Assembly (NCBI GenBank): GCA_041395525.1
Contig: JAWLAH010000006.1
Coordinates: 1 to 64,000 of the forward strand
Direction of reading: 5' to 3'
DNA: 64,000 nt
Source: CADEED01 sp020442965
Lineage (GTDB): Bacteria > Pseudomonadota > Gammaproteobacteria > Steroidobacterales > Steroidobacteraceae
The translations under genes were made by a program, and so were the position numbers. The notes under the pieces are model-generated. The model did no database searches. It had not been told where the DNA came from and saw nothing but the letters and a program-made list of their open reading frames with translations. Below are positions 34,872-43,942 of this stretch, in pieces. Positions within the stretch are counted from its first letter, which is position 1. Every line of letters starts with the position of its first letter.

Positions 34872-36938
34872 CTACGATTTGGGCGCGTTTTCGCCTTGGT
34901 TTTCGCCATTGGCGTCGGCAACCCGCGCCCAACCGGGATCGGGCGCAAAACGTGCGCCATAGCGGGTCTCGAGTTCGTGGAGGCGCGCGACGATCGCCGC
35001 GACGCCTCGGGTCCGCGCGTAGCGCAGCGGACCGCCACGAAAGGGGGCAAAGCCGGCGCCGAAGATTGCGCCGGCGTCCACGAGATCGGCATCGCTGACC
35101 ACCGCCTCTCGAAGGACCGCGACGCACTCGTTGAGCAAAGCCAGCAACAGACGGTCCTGCAAGTCGGCGGCGGGCGGCGCACCGGCACCGGTTGGCTTTT
35201 CGGCCTTGCCGTCACGCCAGACATAGAACCCTTCGCCGCTCTTACGCCCGAGCTTCCTGGCGGCGATCAATTCAGTGAGGCGCGCCAGCGGCGGACTCTC
35301 ACGTCCGATCGCCCGCGTCACTATTTCGCCAACGTGCTGTGCTACATCGAGACCCACGACGTCAGCCAACTCGACCGGGCCCATCGGCATGCCGAAACTA
35401 ACAGCCGCTTCGTCGATCACCGCCAATGGCACACCATCGGCGGCCGCGAACATCGCCTCGTGCATGTAGGGCACCAGCACACGATTCACGACGAAACCGG
35501 GAGCACTGCGACATGGCAAGGGCAACTTGTCGATCTTGCGCGTGAAGGCGATCGCTTTCTGCAGCACCTCATCGGTCGACCGCGCGCTGCGAATGACTTC
35601 GACCAGCGGCATCTGTACGACGGGATTGAAGAAATGCAGCCCAACCAACCGCTCCGGTCGAGCGAGCTTTTCCGCCAGTGGCTCCAGCATGATCGATGAC
35701 GTGTTAGTGGCTAGTATCGCATCAGCCTTCATGCGCGGTTCAAGCCGCGCGTAGAGCTCACGCTTGGCGTCGAGGTTCTCGTAGATCGCTTCGATGACTG
35801 CATCCGCGCGTTCGATACCCGCTCCCGCGACGTCGGCGCTGAGCCGTTGCATGTGCTCGGCCACCTTGGCGGGATCCTTCAGTCGCTTGGCAAACGCCTC
35901 TCGCGCCCGTTGCAGTGCCGGTTCGATGTACTGCATCTCGCGATCCTGCAGCGTCACGGTCAGGCCGCGCTGCACACACCAGGCCGCAATGTCGCCGCCC
36001 ATCACGCCGGCGCCCACAACGTGCACGTGCTTGAAGTCGTGCTGCACCTTGCCAGCGAGTCCCTTGAGGCGGTCCTGCAGGAGAAATACGCGCACCAGAT
36101 TGCGCGAAGTCGCGCCACACATGAGTTCGGCAATCGAACGCGCCTCCGCTTCATACGCTGCGGCACCGTGCGCACCGTGCGCGGCCCACAGGTCGATGAT
36201 CGCGTAGGGTGCGGGATAGTGCTCACGACGCGCCTTGCCCGCCACTTGCGCGACAATCCGTGGTTTAAGCCCACGGACCACGGGCCACGAGAGCAATCGT
36301 TCCTTTAGCGCCGGGCGCCGCGGCGGCGGCGTCTGCGCCAGAATCGCGCGCCGCGTTCGTGAGTTGTTCGAGCGGGACCAGCCGATCGACGAGTCCGAGA
36401 CGCAGCGCCTTGTCGCCGCGAACGGGTTTGCCAGTCAACATCATCGGCATCGCGGCCGACGCCGATCAAACGCACCGCGCGCACGGTTCCACCGAAACCC
36501 GGATGGATGCCGAGCATGACTTCTGGCAAACCCAGGCTAACGCGCTCGCCCTCGATCGCAATGCGATAGCGGCAGGCCAGCGCGGAGCTCGAGCCCACCG
36601 CCCAGTGCAAAGCCGTTGATCAGCGCGACGGTCGGGCAGGGCAGGGCTTCGAGACGGTCGAGTACCTGTTGGCCGTTGCGAATCAGAGCATAGGCCTCCG
36701 CGGGCGTCGACAGCGCGGTGAACTCCTTGATATCGGCGCCAGCAATGAATCCGCTCTTCTTGCCTGAGCGCACGACGACGCCTTGCGGCGGTTGCGCGGC
36801 GAGCGTCCGCAGGTGGCCGTCAAGTTCCACCAGAATATCGCGCGATAGGACATTCGCCGAGGAGCCGGGCTTATCAAGTGTCAACCACGCGATGTGTGCC
36901 GCGTCGCGCTCCAGAGTCCATGCCTTGTCCGCCGTCAT
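34872..36938 (-). pseudogene. Fatty acid oxidation multifunctional enzyme (enoyl-CoA hydratase / 3-hydroxyacyl-CoA dehydrogenase), three frameshifts
   Basis: A FadJ/FadB-like gene of about 690 codons. The first part has the hydratase oxyanion segment FIAGADIKEF and INGFALGGGLEL. Frame breaks follow near 36583 (an extra base in GAGCTCCGCG), 36451 and 36345, all fixed by removing one or adding two bases. The intact long part (from about 36345 down) contains the dehydrogenase NAD site HVVGAGVMGGDIAAW, ATNTSSIMLEPLA, GLHFFNPVVQMPLVEV and APGFVVNRVLVPYMHEA. The reaction is beta-oxidation of acyl-CoA. The three breaks lie in 240 bases, pointing to local sequence error or a recent inactivation. No thiolase gene is adjacent. 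Confidence 0.82.
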
Positions 36939-36976
36939 GCCTAACTACCTCCTGCCCGGGTGCGGGAGGGCGTAGT

Positions 36977-37783
36977 TTACGCGGCTGTCTGGCGCGAGTC
37001 TGCAACGACAGCAGGGCGAATTACGTTGAAGTCGCAAATGACGGGGCGATGATCGGAGAAGCGCACGTCCGGAACACGAAAGTCGGTCACTTCGATGCTC
37101 TCGCTCACCAGCACGAAATCGAGCTCGATCCGCGGGATACGCGACGGGAAAGACGGCAAACCATGCGCATTGGCACTGCGCAATTTTGCCGCTCGCATGA
37201 ACAGATAGATCTCATGCGTGCCCCAAAAAGTATTGAAGTCGCCAGCGATGATGACGGGTTTGACCGACTTGGCGATCAAGTCGTGCAGATAGCGCAGCTG
37301 ATACTGACGTTGGCGGTACTTGAGCGAAAGGTGCACGAGAAAGATGCACACATCGTCGAGCTCGAGCTCGATGATCAGGCGCTTGATACCGGTATCAAAG
37401 TAGTGAAAGCGCTCGCCGGTGACGCCCGGTGCCGCCAGGAACGCATTGGCCTGCTTGCGTAAGATCGGCACGAGGGTGTTGAACGATGCCGCACCGTACT
37501 TGCATTCGTAGGTCGTGTAGTGACCGAGTGCGGTGGCGATGTGCTCGGCCTGATTGCGCATGCCACTTCTCACCGAACCCGTATCGACTTCGATCAGACC
37601 GACGATGTCCGGCTTTTCCGCCCGCACAAAATTGGTGATGCCATCGAGTACCTTCCTATTGCTGCGCAGATAGCCGGCACCGGGTAGGGGAAGATGGAAC
37701 ATGGGGCCTGTGCCCGTGGCATAGCGAATGTTATAGATCAGTAGTCGCAAATCAACATCCTGTTGCAGCGCACCATTCTGCAT
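36977..37783 (-). CDS. Endonuclease/exonuclease/phosphatase family protein
   Basis: A 268-residue metal-dependent hydrolase. The family's active-site pieces are present in order: LLIYNIRY (Asn), IVGLIEVDTGS (Glu), IIAGDFNTFWGTHE (Asp, Asn), and FSDHRPVICDF (Asp, His). Members cut DNA, phosphoinositides or sphingomyelin, and the sequence does not show which. No signal peptide is seen, so it is probably cytoplasmic. It is transcribed away from the TIR-like gene, with 60 bases between starts. Confidence 0.8.
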   Translation of the reverse strand: MQNGALQQDVDLRLLIYNIRYATGTGPMFHLPLPGAGYLRSNRKVLDGITNFVRAEKPDIVGLIEVDTGSVRSGMRNQAEHIATALGHYTTYECKYGAASFNTLVPILRKQANAFLAAPGVTGERFHYFDTGIKRLIIELELDDVCIFLVHLSLKYRQRQYQLRYLHDLIAKSVKPVIIAGDFNTFWGTHEIYLFMRAAKLRSANAHGLPSFPSRIPRIELDFVLVSESIEVTDFRVPDVRFSDHRPVICDFNVIRPAVVADSRQTAA

Positions 37784-37843
37784 GGGCTAGGCTCGAGGCT
37801 CATATTCTAAAGTACACTTTCGGCATGCCGAGGTTCGCCTGCC

Positions 37844-38296
37844 ATGTCACAGAATAACCCGATCCGCGTGTTCGTCACGCATTCGTGGGAGATATCGGAC
37901 GACTACCTCAGAGTGTTCGAATACCTGGAAAGTGCCCGGACTTTCTTCTATTCGAACCTGTCGCTGCCAGACCAGGCTCGCCCGTCGGGTAAAGAGGCCG
38001 AGCGTGAGCAGCTACGACGCGAAATGGCACAGGCGGAAGTCGTGATCGGTCTGCCGAACTTGTACAAGAATGCGAGCGAGCTGATCGTATTCGAGCTCAC
38101 GTTCGCCAAGGCGGCCGACAAACCCGTCGTGCTGCTGCGCAGTTTTGGTACCGCGGTCGCACTGCCGCAAGCGCTCACGTCGCTGGCGGATGAAATCGTC
38201 GATTGGGATGAGCGGGCGCTCGTCGATGCTCTGCGGCGTCAGGCGCGCCATGAGGATTCGAACCGTTGGGATACGATCGAGTTCAAGCTCGACTGA
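37844..38296 (+). CDS. TIR-like (MTH538/Thoeris ThsB-type fold) protein
   Basis: A 150-residue single-domain protein. RVFVTHSW at the start, AEVVIGLPNLYKNASELIVFELTFAKAADKPVVLL in the middle and a helical end fit the TIR-like nucleotide-binding fold. This fold is used in Thoeris ThsB but also in many stand-alone housekeeping proteins. No ThsA, SIR2 or other effector is adjacent, so a defence role is not supported. The divergent EEP-family gene is the closest neighbour. Confidence 0.6.
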   Translation: MSQNNPIRVFVTHSWEISDDYLRVFEYLESARTFFYSNLSLPDQARPSGKEAEREQLRREMAQAEVVIGLPNLYKNASELIVFELTFAKAADKPVVLLRSFGTAVALPQALTSLADEIVDWDERALVDALRRQARHEDSNRWDTIEFKLD

Positions 38297-38343
38297 CACC
38301 AGACTCGGTCGCGCGGGATGCGTCATCGCGCACTGTCGGCTGA

Positions 38344-38778
38344 TCAAGCCTCAGCGGCAACCCGATAGTATTTGGCGTGATCGTCCGCGAGTGCGGCCGT
38401 CGTGCTCTCTGCCAGCGAGCCAGGTGTAACAGTGATCAGAGCATTGGAAACGGCCAATGATGGCCGCATCTGCAAGGCGCCCGCTTGGCGCGCCAGCACC
38501 CCGAATAGTCGTACCAGAGTTTCTGCGTGTCGATCAGCTTCCTGATTCGACATCTTGCGAATCGTGGCGCGCAGCTTGTCTTCGCTCTTCGAGGCAGGAC
38601 GCACCTGGTGCAGCGCGGCGGACAGCATGGTGAACTCGTCGCGCAAGTCACGCGGCAGATCGTTCGAGTCGATGTCGCTCAAGCATTGCCGATAAGCCGC
38701 ATCAAGGCGGTCTTTGATGTTCCCGGAGCGAACCAGCAGCGCGATCGCCGCGGCAAACTTATCGACTGTCAACGACAT
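38344..38778 (-). CDS. Hypothetical helical protein
   Basis: A 144-residue protein, mostly alpha-helical, with no signal peptide or membrane segment. The end (AESTTAALADDHAKYYRVAAEA) looks ordered. No domain is recognised. It ends 47 bases from the convergent TIR-like gene and shares codon use with its neighbours. An AT-rich stretch upstream (38990-39035) could hold its promoter. Confidence 0.55.
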   Translation of the reverse strand: MSLTVDKFAAAIALLVRSGNIKDRLDAAYRQCLSDIDSNDLPRDLRDEFTMLSAALHQVRPASKSEDKLRATIRKMSNQEADRHAETLVRLFGVLARQAGALQMRPSLAVSNALITVTPGSLAESTTAALADDHAKYYRVAAEA

Positions 38779-39027
38779 GACGGCCTCTCCCGTGACGCGT
38801 CTACCCGCACCGCGCTGCGCTTCCAGCGACTAGCACGCAATCCTCAGGTAAAGCTTTAACATTCTCTCTTGCGGAGATCCCTGATCCATCAATGGGCTAC
38901 AGCTGCAATATAGCGCGGTATCTGACAAATACAACCAGGATTTCTCTCGGCACCGCCGCGCGAACCGAAACGGCTTCGTTGCGACCCTTATATGAAGTTC
39001 TTTCGATTTTATAATCCTAAATGATTG
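38779..39027. other. Intergenic region with AT-rich patch
   Basis: About 250 bases without a gene, between the hypothetical gene's start and the desaturase-like gene's stop. The last 40 bases are strikingly AT-rich for this genome (TTTTATAATCC, GTTATATAAAGG). It may hold a minus-strand promoter for the hypothetical gene, but I could not assign -35 and -10 boxes with confidence. Confidence 0.35.
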
Positions 39028-39807
39028 TTATATAAAGGGATCTATAAACAGTCTGCGGAATGGCCGTTCGTGGGGTGCCGGACGATCGATCACGCCGATC
39101 TGCGCGACATCCGGCCCTTGCCGAGACTCGCGCGAATAGCTCGCGAATAGCCAGTCCCACCAGGGCAAATTGAAACCGAAGTTGCGGTGCTGCTCACTAC
39201 CCTCGATCGAATGGTGTACGCGATGCACGGCAGGAGTCACCAGAACAAGCCTCAGCGTCCTGTCCAACCGAACTGGTAGCCTGAGGTTAGCGTGATTGAA
39301 GAGTGCGGCGGTATTGAGGACTGTCTCAAACACGAACACGGCCAGCGCAGGAATGCCCAATGCGACGATCACCAGCCAGCGCCACGCGGCGGAGAGCACG
39401 ATTTCCACGGGATGAAACCGCAGCGCCGAGGTGAAATCGAGGTGCTCCTCGGTGTGGTGCACGCGATGCAGGCGCCAGAGCAGCGGAATGGAATGTGTTA
39501 CGCGATGTTGCCAGTAGATAGCCAGATCGAGTGCCAGAAAACCCACCATTCCCGCGGCGAGCCCAGAGTAGCCCAAGCTATGCAAGACACCCCAACTACG
39601 TTGCTCAGCCGCAAGCGCTGCGGCGACACCAGCCCACGGTAGCAGCAGTCGAACAGCGAGTGCGCCGACGGCACCCAGACCGAAATTGGCGATCCGAATG
39701 GATGTACGACCAGTGGGCACGCGATGCCAGCGGAACACGCGCTCGCCGAGGAACAGCATGAACAAGGCTGCGCCAAATATCGCGAGCCGTAGCAATGCGT
39801 CGTTCAT
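39028..39807 (-). CDS. Sterol desaturase / fatty acid hydroxylase family protein
   Basis: A 259-residue integral membrane di-iron oxidase. The histidine clusters HRVTHS, HRVHHT, NHANL and HRVHHS are in the usual order among four or so helices. The family hydroxylates or desaturates lipids and sterols; the substrate here is not clear. The ATG at 39807 is preferred: an upstream in-frame extension to 39942 reads as non-membrane, Arg-rich sequence and would overlap dacB. It is divergent from dacB by 71 bases. Confidence 0.85.
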   Translation of the reverse strand: MNDALLRLAIFGAALFMLFLGERVFRWHRVPTGRTSIRIANFGLGAVGALAVRLLLPWAGVAAALAAEQRSWGVLHSLGYSGLAAGMVGFLALDLAIYWQHRVTHSIPLLWRLHRVHHTEEHLDFTSALRFHPVEIVLSAAWRWLVIVALGIPALAVFVFETVLNTAALFNHANLRLPVRLDRTLRLVLVTPAVHRVHHSIEGSEQHRNFGFNLPWWDWLFASYSRESRQGPDVAQIGVIDRPAPHERPFRRLFIDPFI

Positions 39808-39878
39808 ATCAGGATAGTAACCCCTGAAAGTGTGCGGCAGCGCTCGCCTCCGTTTGCGCGCTGACCGACAATGCGCGG

Positions 39879-41318
39879 ATGACAGGCAGCACCAATCTGT
39901 ATTCGACCATCGTCGCAATCGCCCTACTGACGATCGCTGCAAGCGCCTCCGCGGCTACTGGCGATCCATTGCCCGCGAGCTTCAGGGCCGCCCTGCAACG
40001 GGCGCAACTGCCAGAGTCTGCAGCAGCGGTCGTGGTTGCTGCGATCGATGGCACCGGGCCGATCGCCATTGACTGGAATGGTGCGGCGCCGATGAACCCC
40101 GCCAGTACCCTGAAACTCGTCACGACCTATGCGGCGCTCAACCTGTTGGGCCCGGCGTTCAGTTGGCAGACGCAGGTGTTTGCCAATGGTGCGCTCGCGG
40201 GCGACGTCCTGGCGGGCGACGTCGCAATTCGCGGCGGCGGCGATCCCAAGATCGTGATCGAAGATCTCTGGCTCCTTGCTTACCGGATGCGTGCGTATGG
40301 CATACGCGAGATCCGCGGCGACGTCGTACTCGACAAGAGTCTGTTCGCCCGATTGGACAGCGACCCGGATGCCTTCGACGGCGCGGGCGATCGCGCGTAC
40401 AACGTCGGGCCCGACGCGTTGCTCATCAACTTCAAGGCGCTGGCGTTTCATTTTGTCCCTGATCCGAGCACCAACAGCGCGCGGATCGTCGTGATTCCGC
40501 AGGTCGCCGGTATGACCGGGGCGCGTGTTGTTAGTGGACTCGGTGGCGCCTGCGGCGACTGGCGCGGCAAGTTGAAAGCCGATTACTCCCAGCCACTTGC
40601 CCCGCAATTCAGAGGCGGGTATCCGCTCGCGTGCGGTGAACGCGTTTGGTATTTGGGTGCGTTCGACCACGAGCAGTACTTTGCCGCCGTATTTCGTGGG
40701 CTGTGGGAGTCGATCGGTGGGACGTGGCGCGGCAACACGCGGCTCGGCCCCGTACCTGCGACAGCACGATTGATTGCGGAGCACCAGTCGCAGCCGCTGG
40801 CGCTGATGGTGCGCGATATCAACAAATTCAGTAACAACGTCATGGCGCGTCATCTGCTGCTAACGATCGGCGCACAAAGTGACGTAGGCGGCCCACGGCC
40901 GGCGACGCCCGAGCGCGGTGCTGCGGCAGTCGGCGCGTGGCTCGCACGCGTCGGGCTCGCGAGCCCCGAACTCGTGCTCGAGAATGGCGCCGGACTGTCG
41001 CGCAACGCACGGATCTCGGCTGATTCCATGAGTCGTTTGCTACGGCATGCCTACCGTAGTCCCGTCATGCCCGAGTTTGTGTCATCGCTCCCCATCACCG
41101 GTGTAGATGGCACGATGAAGGACCGGCCAGTCGCGCGGGGCGCCGCGCACCTGAAGACGGGCTCCTTGAACGATGTGCGAGCGATAGCCGGTTACGTGAC
41201 AGCGCGCAGCGGCAAGACCTATGTGATCACGTGCTTCTTGAACCATGCCAACGCCGATACGCATGCCGCGCAGAACGCCCAAGATGAACTCATCGACTGG
41301 ATATTCGCCAATGGTTAG
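39879..41318 (+). CDS. dacB: D-alanyl-D-alanine carboxypeptidase/endopeptidase (PBP4)
   Basis: A 479-residue penicillin-binding protein with a signal peptide ending near ASASAA, so it is periplasmic. The catalytic triad motifs are Ser76-Thr-Leu-Lys79, Ser318-Asn-Asn320 and Lys426-Thr-Gly. It trims D-alanine from peptidoglycan stems or cuts crosslinks. A short, stop-interrupted copy of its final codons occurs again 2.2 kb downstream, before dgkA. Confidence 0.93.
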   Translation: MTGSTNLYSTIVAIALLTIAASASAATGDPLPASFRAALQRAQLPESAAAVVVAAIDGTGPIAIDWNGAAPMNPASTLKLVTTYAALNLLGPAFSWQTQVFANGALAGDVLAGDVAIRGGGDPKIVIEDLWLLAYRMRAYGIREIRGDVVLDKSLFARLDSDPDAFDGAGDRAYNVGPDALLINFKALAFHFVPDPSTNSARIVVIPQVAGMTGARVVSGLGGACGDWRGKLKADYSQPLAPQFRGGYPLACGERVWYLGAFDHEQYFAAVFRGLWESIGGTWRGNTRLGPVPATARLIAEHQSQPLALMVRDINKFSNNVMARHLLLTIGAQSDVGGPRPATPERGAAAVGAWLARVGLASPELVLENGAGLSRNARISADSMSRLLRHAYRSPVMPEFVSSLPITGVDGTMKDRPVARGAAHLKTGSLNDVRAIAGYVTARSGKTYVITCFLNHANADTHAAQNAQDELIDWIFANG

Positions 41319-41483
41319 CGCAGCGGTAACACCGCAGTAGCACCACGGGCGCCGTTTTGCACAATAGCGCCTGTCGCGCGCCAATCGCCTATTATACCGT
41401 GATCGTGTTCAATACTCCTTTGGGGGCGGTTCCCGACAAGCATCGATCAGCATAGCGGCCAATCCACGCCGCAAGGACGAATC

Positions 41484-43442
41484 ATGAAAGCATTCGTAGT
41501 CAATCGTCACGGGCGTCTGGTATTTCCGTCGAATATATTTCCCGAAATTGATTTCGCGCCCCTCGATACGCTGGCGCAATTTTCCGCGGTAGTTAGGCGA
41601 GACTATGAGCAGAAGGCCCCCACAGCAACCGACATCGTGAATCGCATAGCCTCCGGCGGCTACCGCAGTCGCTACGATCTGTTGCGCGATCTCGGACTGC
41701 ACTTGTTCTGGGTGAACCGCTATTCGATCACGATGTACGAGAAGCGGCCTACAGCCTGGCGCAACGTTCCTAAAAAGCGCAGTGACGTGTTCTTGCCCAT
41801 CGTCACCCCGTGGACGGATGGTGAAAGCAAGATTGAGTTGATACGCGATGGGTTTCAACAGCTACCGACCACCTGGGATGCCGCCGTCGAAGGCAATATC
41901 TTCGGGCAGTTGTTCGACATTTTCAGTAATAAGAAGCACCACGCCGGTGAGCTGCCGGCGATCAAGCCGACCGTCGCCGAAATCCTCGATGATCCGCGCA
42001 ATCTCACTTTTCATATCGCGCTGTACGATCCTGACTTCCCGACTTTTTCCTACGAGGAAATCGTCGATGCACACGCAGAGGTACCGGAACTCGAGGCGCT
42101 GCTGCGATGGTCGATGGTTCTGCACAATCAGTATCCATGGCATCGTCAGCACACGCGTTTGATCGAAGTGGGCAAGATCAAAGACGACGATGTCGTACCG
42201 GTCTTCTATCCGCGTAACTCCGAAGTGCTGAAGTTCATTGGCCGCGTGAAATCGCCTGGCGATAGCGGCAAGCACGTTCGGCCGGCGCCCGCGCCGGCGA
42301 GCGCCCCCGTGCGGCCGTATCCCGCGATAAACGTGCGCACGCGGTTCACAGTCCAACCACGGCTCGCTGCGCTCGCCGTCGTCAAGGGGGAGAGGTACTG
42401 CAGCAACGACGATCTGATTCGCAATGCGGCTTACAACTGGTCGCCGATGTCCGCGCAGGAGATTTTTCGCAAGACCGGTATCGAAGGGCGCCTGTATACG
42501 GACCGCAGCCTGCAAGACATTGCGCTTGAAGCCGCCCGCGGTGCAATCGACCACGCGGACTGCGCGGCGGAGGAGATCGGTGCCGTACTCTTTTGTACCT
42601 GCACGAGCACGAAACTCATTCCTTCGATCGCGACCTGGATCTCGGGTGAGCTGGGTATCCTGCAAACCCACGCATCGGTCGACATGGTGGCGGCCTGCGC
42701 TGGACTGACGTATGGACTTGCGGAGGCCGTGCGCCTGTTGCAGGAGGTCGAGCGACCGGTGCTGTTAGTCTGCGGCGAGAAATTCTCCGACAAGGTCGGC
42801 AGCGTTCGCACCTCGCGCATGATCTTCGGCGACGGCGCCGCGGCGTTGGTGCTAACGCCGACAAGTGCCGGTGCAAGAACTGACATCGAGGTTCTGCAGA
42901 CCTATGCAAGCGGGCCGCACAACGAAGTCAATTCGATTGTCTGGCCCAATCCCGAGTTCGACAACAACATCACGGTATACGGCCCGGACGTACAGTCGCT
43001 GGTCAAGCGTTATCTTGGCCAGATGATGACCGAGTTGCAGGCAATGACGGATCCCGATGATGCGACGCGCTCGCTGCTCGAGTCGATCGATCTGGTGGTA
43101 CCGCATCAGGCCAATCAGACGATGGTCACCAAGCTCGCGACAGCGGCGGGGTTCGCGGCCGACAAGATGTATTTCAACATTGCCCGGGTGGGCAACACGT
43201 CAGCCGCCAGCATTCCGATCGCAATCTTCGATGCGGTTGCAGAATCCGTCATCGACAAGCCCTGCAGAATATTCGCGCCCGGGTTTGGCGCTGGTGCAGT
43301 GGCTGGCTATGCGGTAATCAACTTCGATCCGGCGATGATCGCTCGCAGCAAGGCAAGCGCTGCGCAAACGCCTGCGCCGGCCGCAGCGGAGACGCGCAGC
43401 GGATCATCGGTCAAGGACATGCAGGATGCATTCGGACGCTAG
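41484..43442 (+). CDS. FabH-like 3-oxoacyl synthase III with long N-terminal domain
   Basis: A 652-residue protein in two parts. Residues 1 to about 270 have no recognised fold (FPSNIFPEIDFAPLDTLAQF, LFWVNRYSITMYEKRP); a Pro/Ala-rich linker joins them to a ketosynthase III domain at about 300-620. The catalytic set is Cys405 (VAACAGL), His541 (VVPHQANQ) and Asn571 (VGNTSAAS). Plain FabH proteins are about 320 residues, so the N-terminal part is an addition. From memory, StlD/DarB-type ketosynthases of dialkylresorcinol synthesis have similar length, but no aromatase gene is nearby. The C-terminal 30 residues are Ala/Pro-rich. Confidence 0.7.
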   Translation: MKAFVVNRHGRLVFPSNIFPEIDFAPLDTLAQFSAVVRRDYEQKAPTATDIVNRIASGGYRSRYDLLRDLGLHLFWVNRYSITMYEKRPTAWRNVPKKRSDVFLPIVTPWTDGESKIELIRDGFQQLPTTWDAAVEGNIFGQLFDIFSNKKHHAGELPAIKPTVAEILDDPRNLTFHIALYDPDFPTFSYEEIVDAHAEVPELEALLRWSMVLHNQYPWHRQHTRLIEVGKIKDDDVVPVFYPRNSEVLKFIGRVKSPGDSGKHVRPAPAPASAPVRPYPAINVRTRFTVQPRLAALAVVKGERYCSNDDLIRNAAYNWSPMSAQEIFRKTGIEGRLYTDRSLQDIALEAARGAIDHADCAAEEIGAVLFCTCTSTKLIPSIATWISGELGILQTHASVDMVAACAGLTYGLAEAVRLLQEVERPVLLVCGEKFSDKVGSVRTSRMIFGDGAAALVLTPTSAGARTDIEVLQTYASGPHNEVNSIVWPNPEFDNNITVYGPDVQSLVKRYLGQMMTELQAMTDPDDATRSLLESIDLVVPHQANQTMVTKLATAAGFAADKMYFNIARVGNTSAASIPIAIFDAVAESVIDKPCRIFAPGFGAGAVAGYAVINFDPAMIARSKASAAQTPAPAAAETRSGSSVKDMQDAFGR

Positions 43443-43515
43443 TCGTGCACTGGATCCGGCCAGGGCGTAGGACACGCCGGGCGAACTCATCGAATGGATT
43501 TTCCGGAATGGTTAG
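43441..43515 (+). pseudogene. Remnant of a dacB 3' end
   Basis: Bases 43483-43515 match the last 33 bases of dacB (41286-41318) at 28 positions and encode ELIEWIFRNG-stop against ELIDWIFANG-stop. Weaker likeness runs some 14 codons upstream but includes a stop (43468-43470). It begins immediately after the ketosynthase stop. It suggests an old duplication of the dacB end flanking the ketosynthase gene. Confidence 0.55.
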
Positions 43516-43572
43516 TGCGATCATGGCGGCACGCGAGGCGCGAGTAGGCTTGAGATCACGTGGGGGACTGTC

Positions 43573-43935
43573 TTGAAGAATCGCCCGTTCTGGCATCGAT
43601 TGGGATTCGCGCTCGCGGGTTTCTCAGCAGCCCTGAAGCGCGAGCGCAGTTTTCGTACCCAGGTCGTAATTGGACTGTGTGCGTTTGCGGTGCTGGCATT
43701 CCTGCGGCCAGCGGCCGTGTGGTGGGCGCTGTGCATTTTGAGCGCCGGCGCTGTGTTGACGGCCGAGTTGATCAACACCTCCCTGGAGGAGACTCTCGAT
43801 CGGCTCCATCCGCAACAGCACCCCAGCGTTCAGATCGCCAAGGACTGCGCGGCCGCGGCGGTATTATGTGCGAGTATCGCGGCAACATGTATCGGCGTGC
43901 TAACAGTTCTCGTGACGATCGGCGTTATCGGCTAG
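43573..43935 (+). CDS. dgkA: Diacylglycerol kinase
   Basis: A 120-residue membrane enzyme with a TTG start preceded by a GGGGGA ribosome-binding site. Three helices and the signature AELINTSLEETLDRLHP, followed by QIAKDCAAAAVL, match DgkA (E. coli 122 residues). It phosphorylates diacylglycerol to phosphatidate, recycling lipid left by glucan or envelope synthesis. It converges on the PAP2 gene 7 bases away, whose product may remove phosphate from similar lipids. Confidence 0.9.
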   Translation: MKNRPFWHRLGFALAGFSAALKRERSFRTQVVIGLCAFAVLAFLRPAAVWWALCILSAGAVLTAELINTSLEETLDRLHPQQHPSVQIAKDCAAAAVLCASIAATCIGVLTVLVTIGVIG

Positions 43936-43942
43936 CGTCAGC

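Noticed and set aside
37844..38296. Reading the TIR-like gene as a Thoeris defence system
   Set aside because: No ThsA-like NADase or other effector adjacent; single TIR-like proteins are common as resident genes.
39808..39942. N-terminal extension of the sterol desaturase-like gene
   Set aside because: Overlaps the dacB start and encodes Arg/Ser-rich, non-membrane sequence unlike the family.
41357..41395. TTGCAC and TATTAT as promoter of the ketosynthase gene
   Set aside because: The boxes are 27 bases apart, too far for sigma-70; only the -10-like TATTAT is suggestive.
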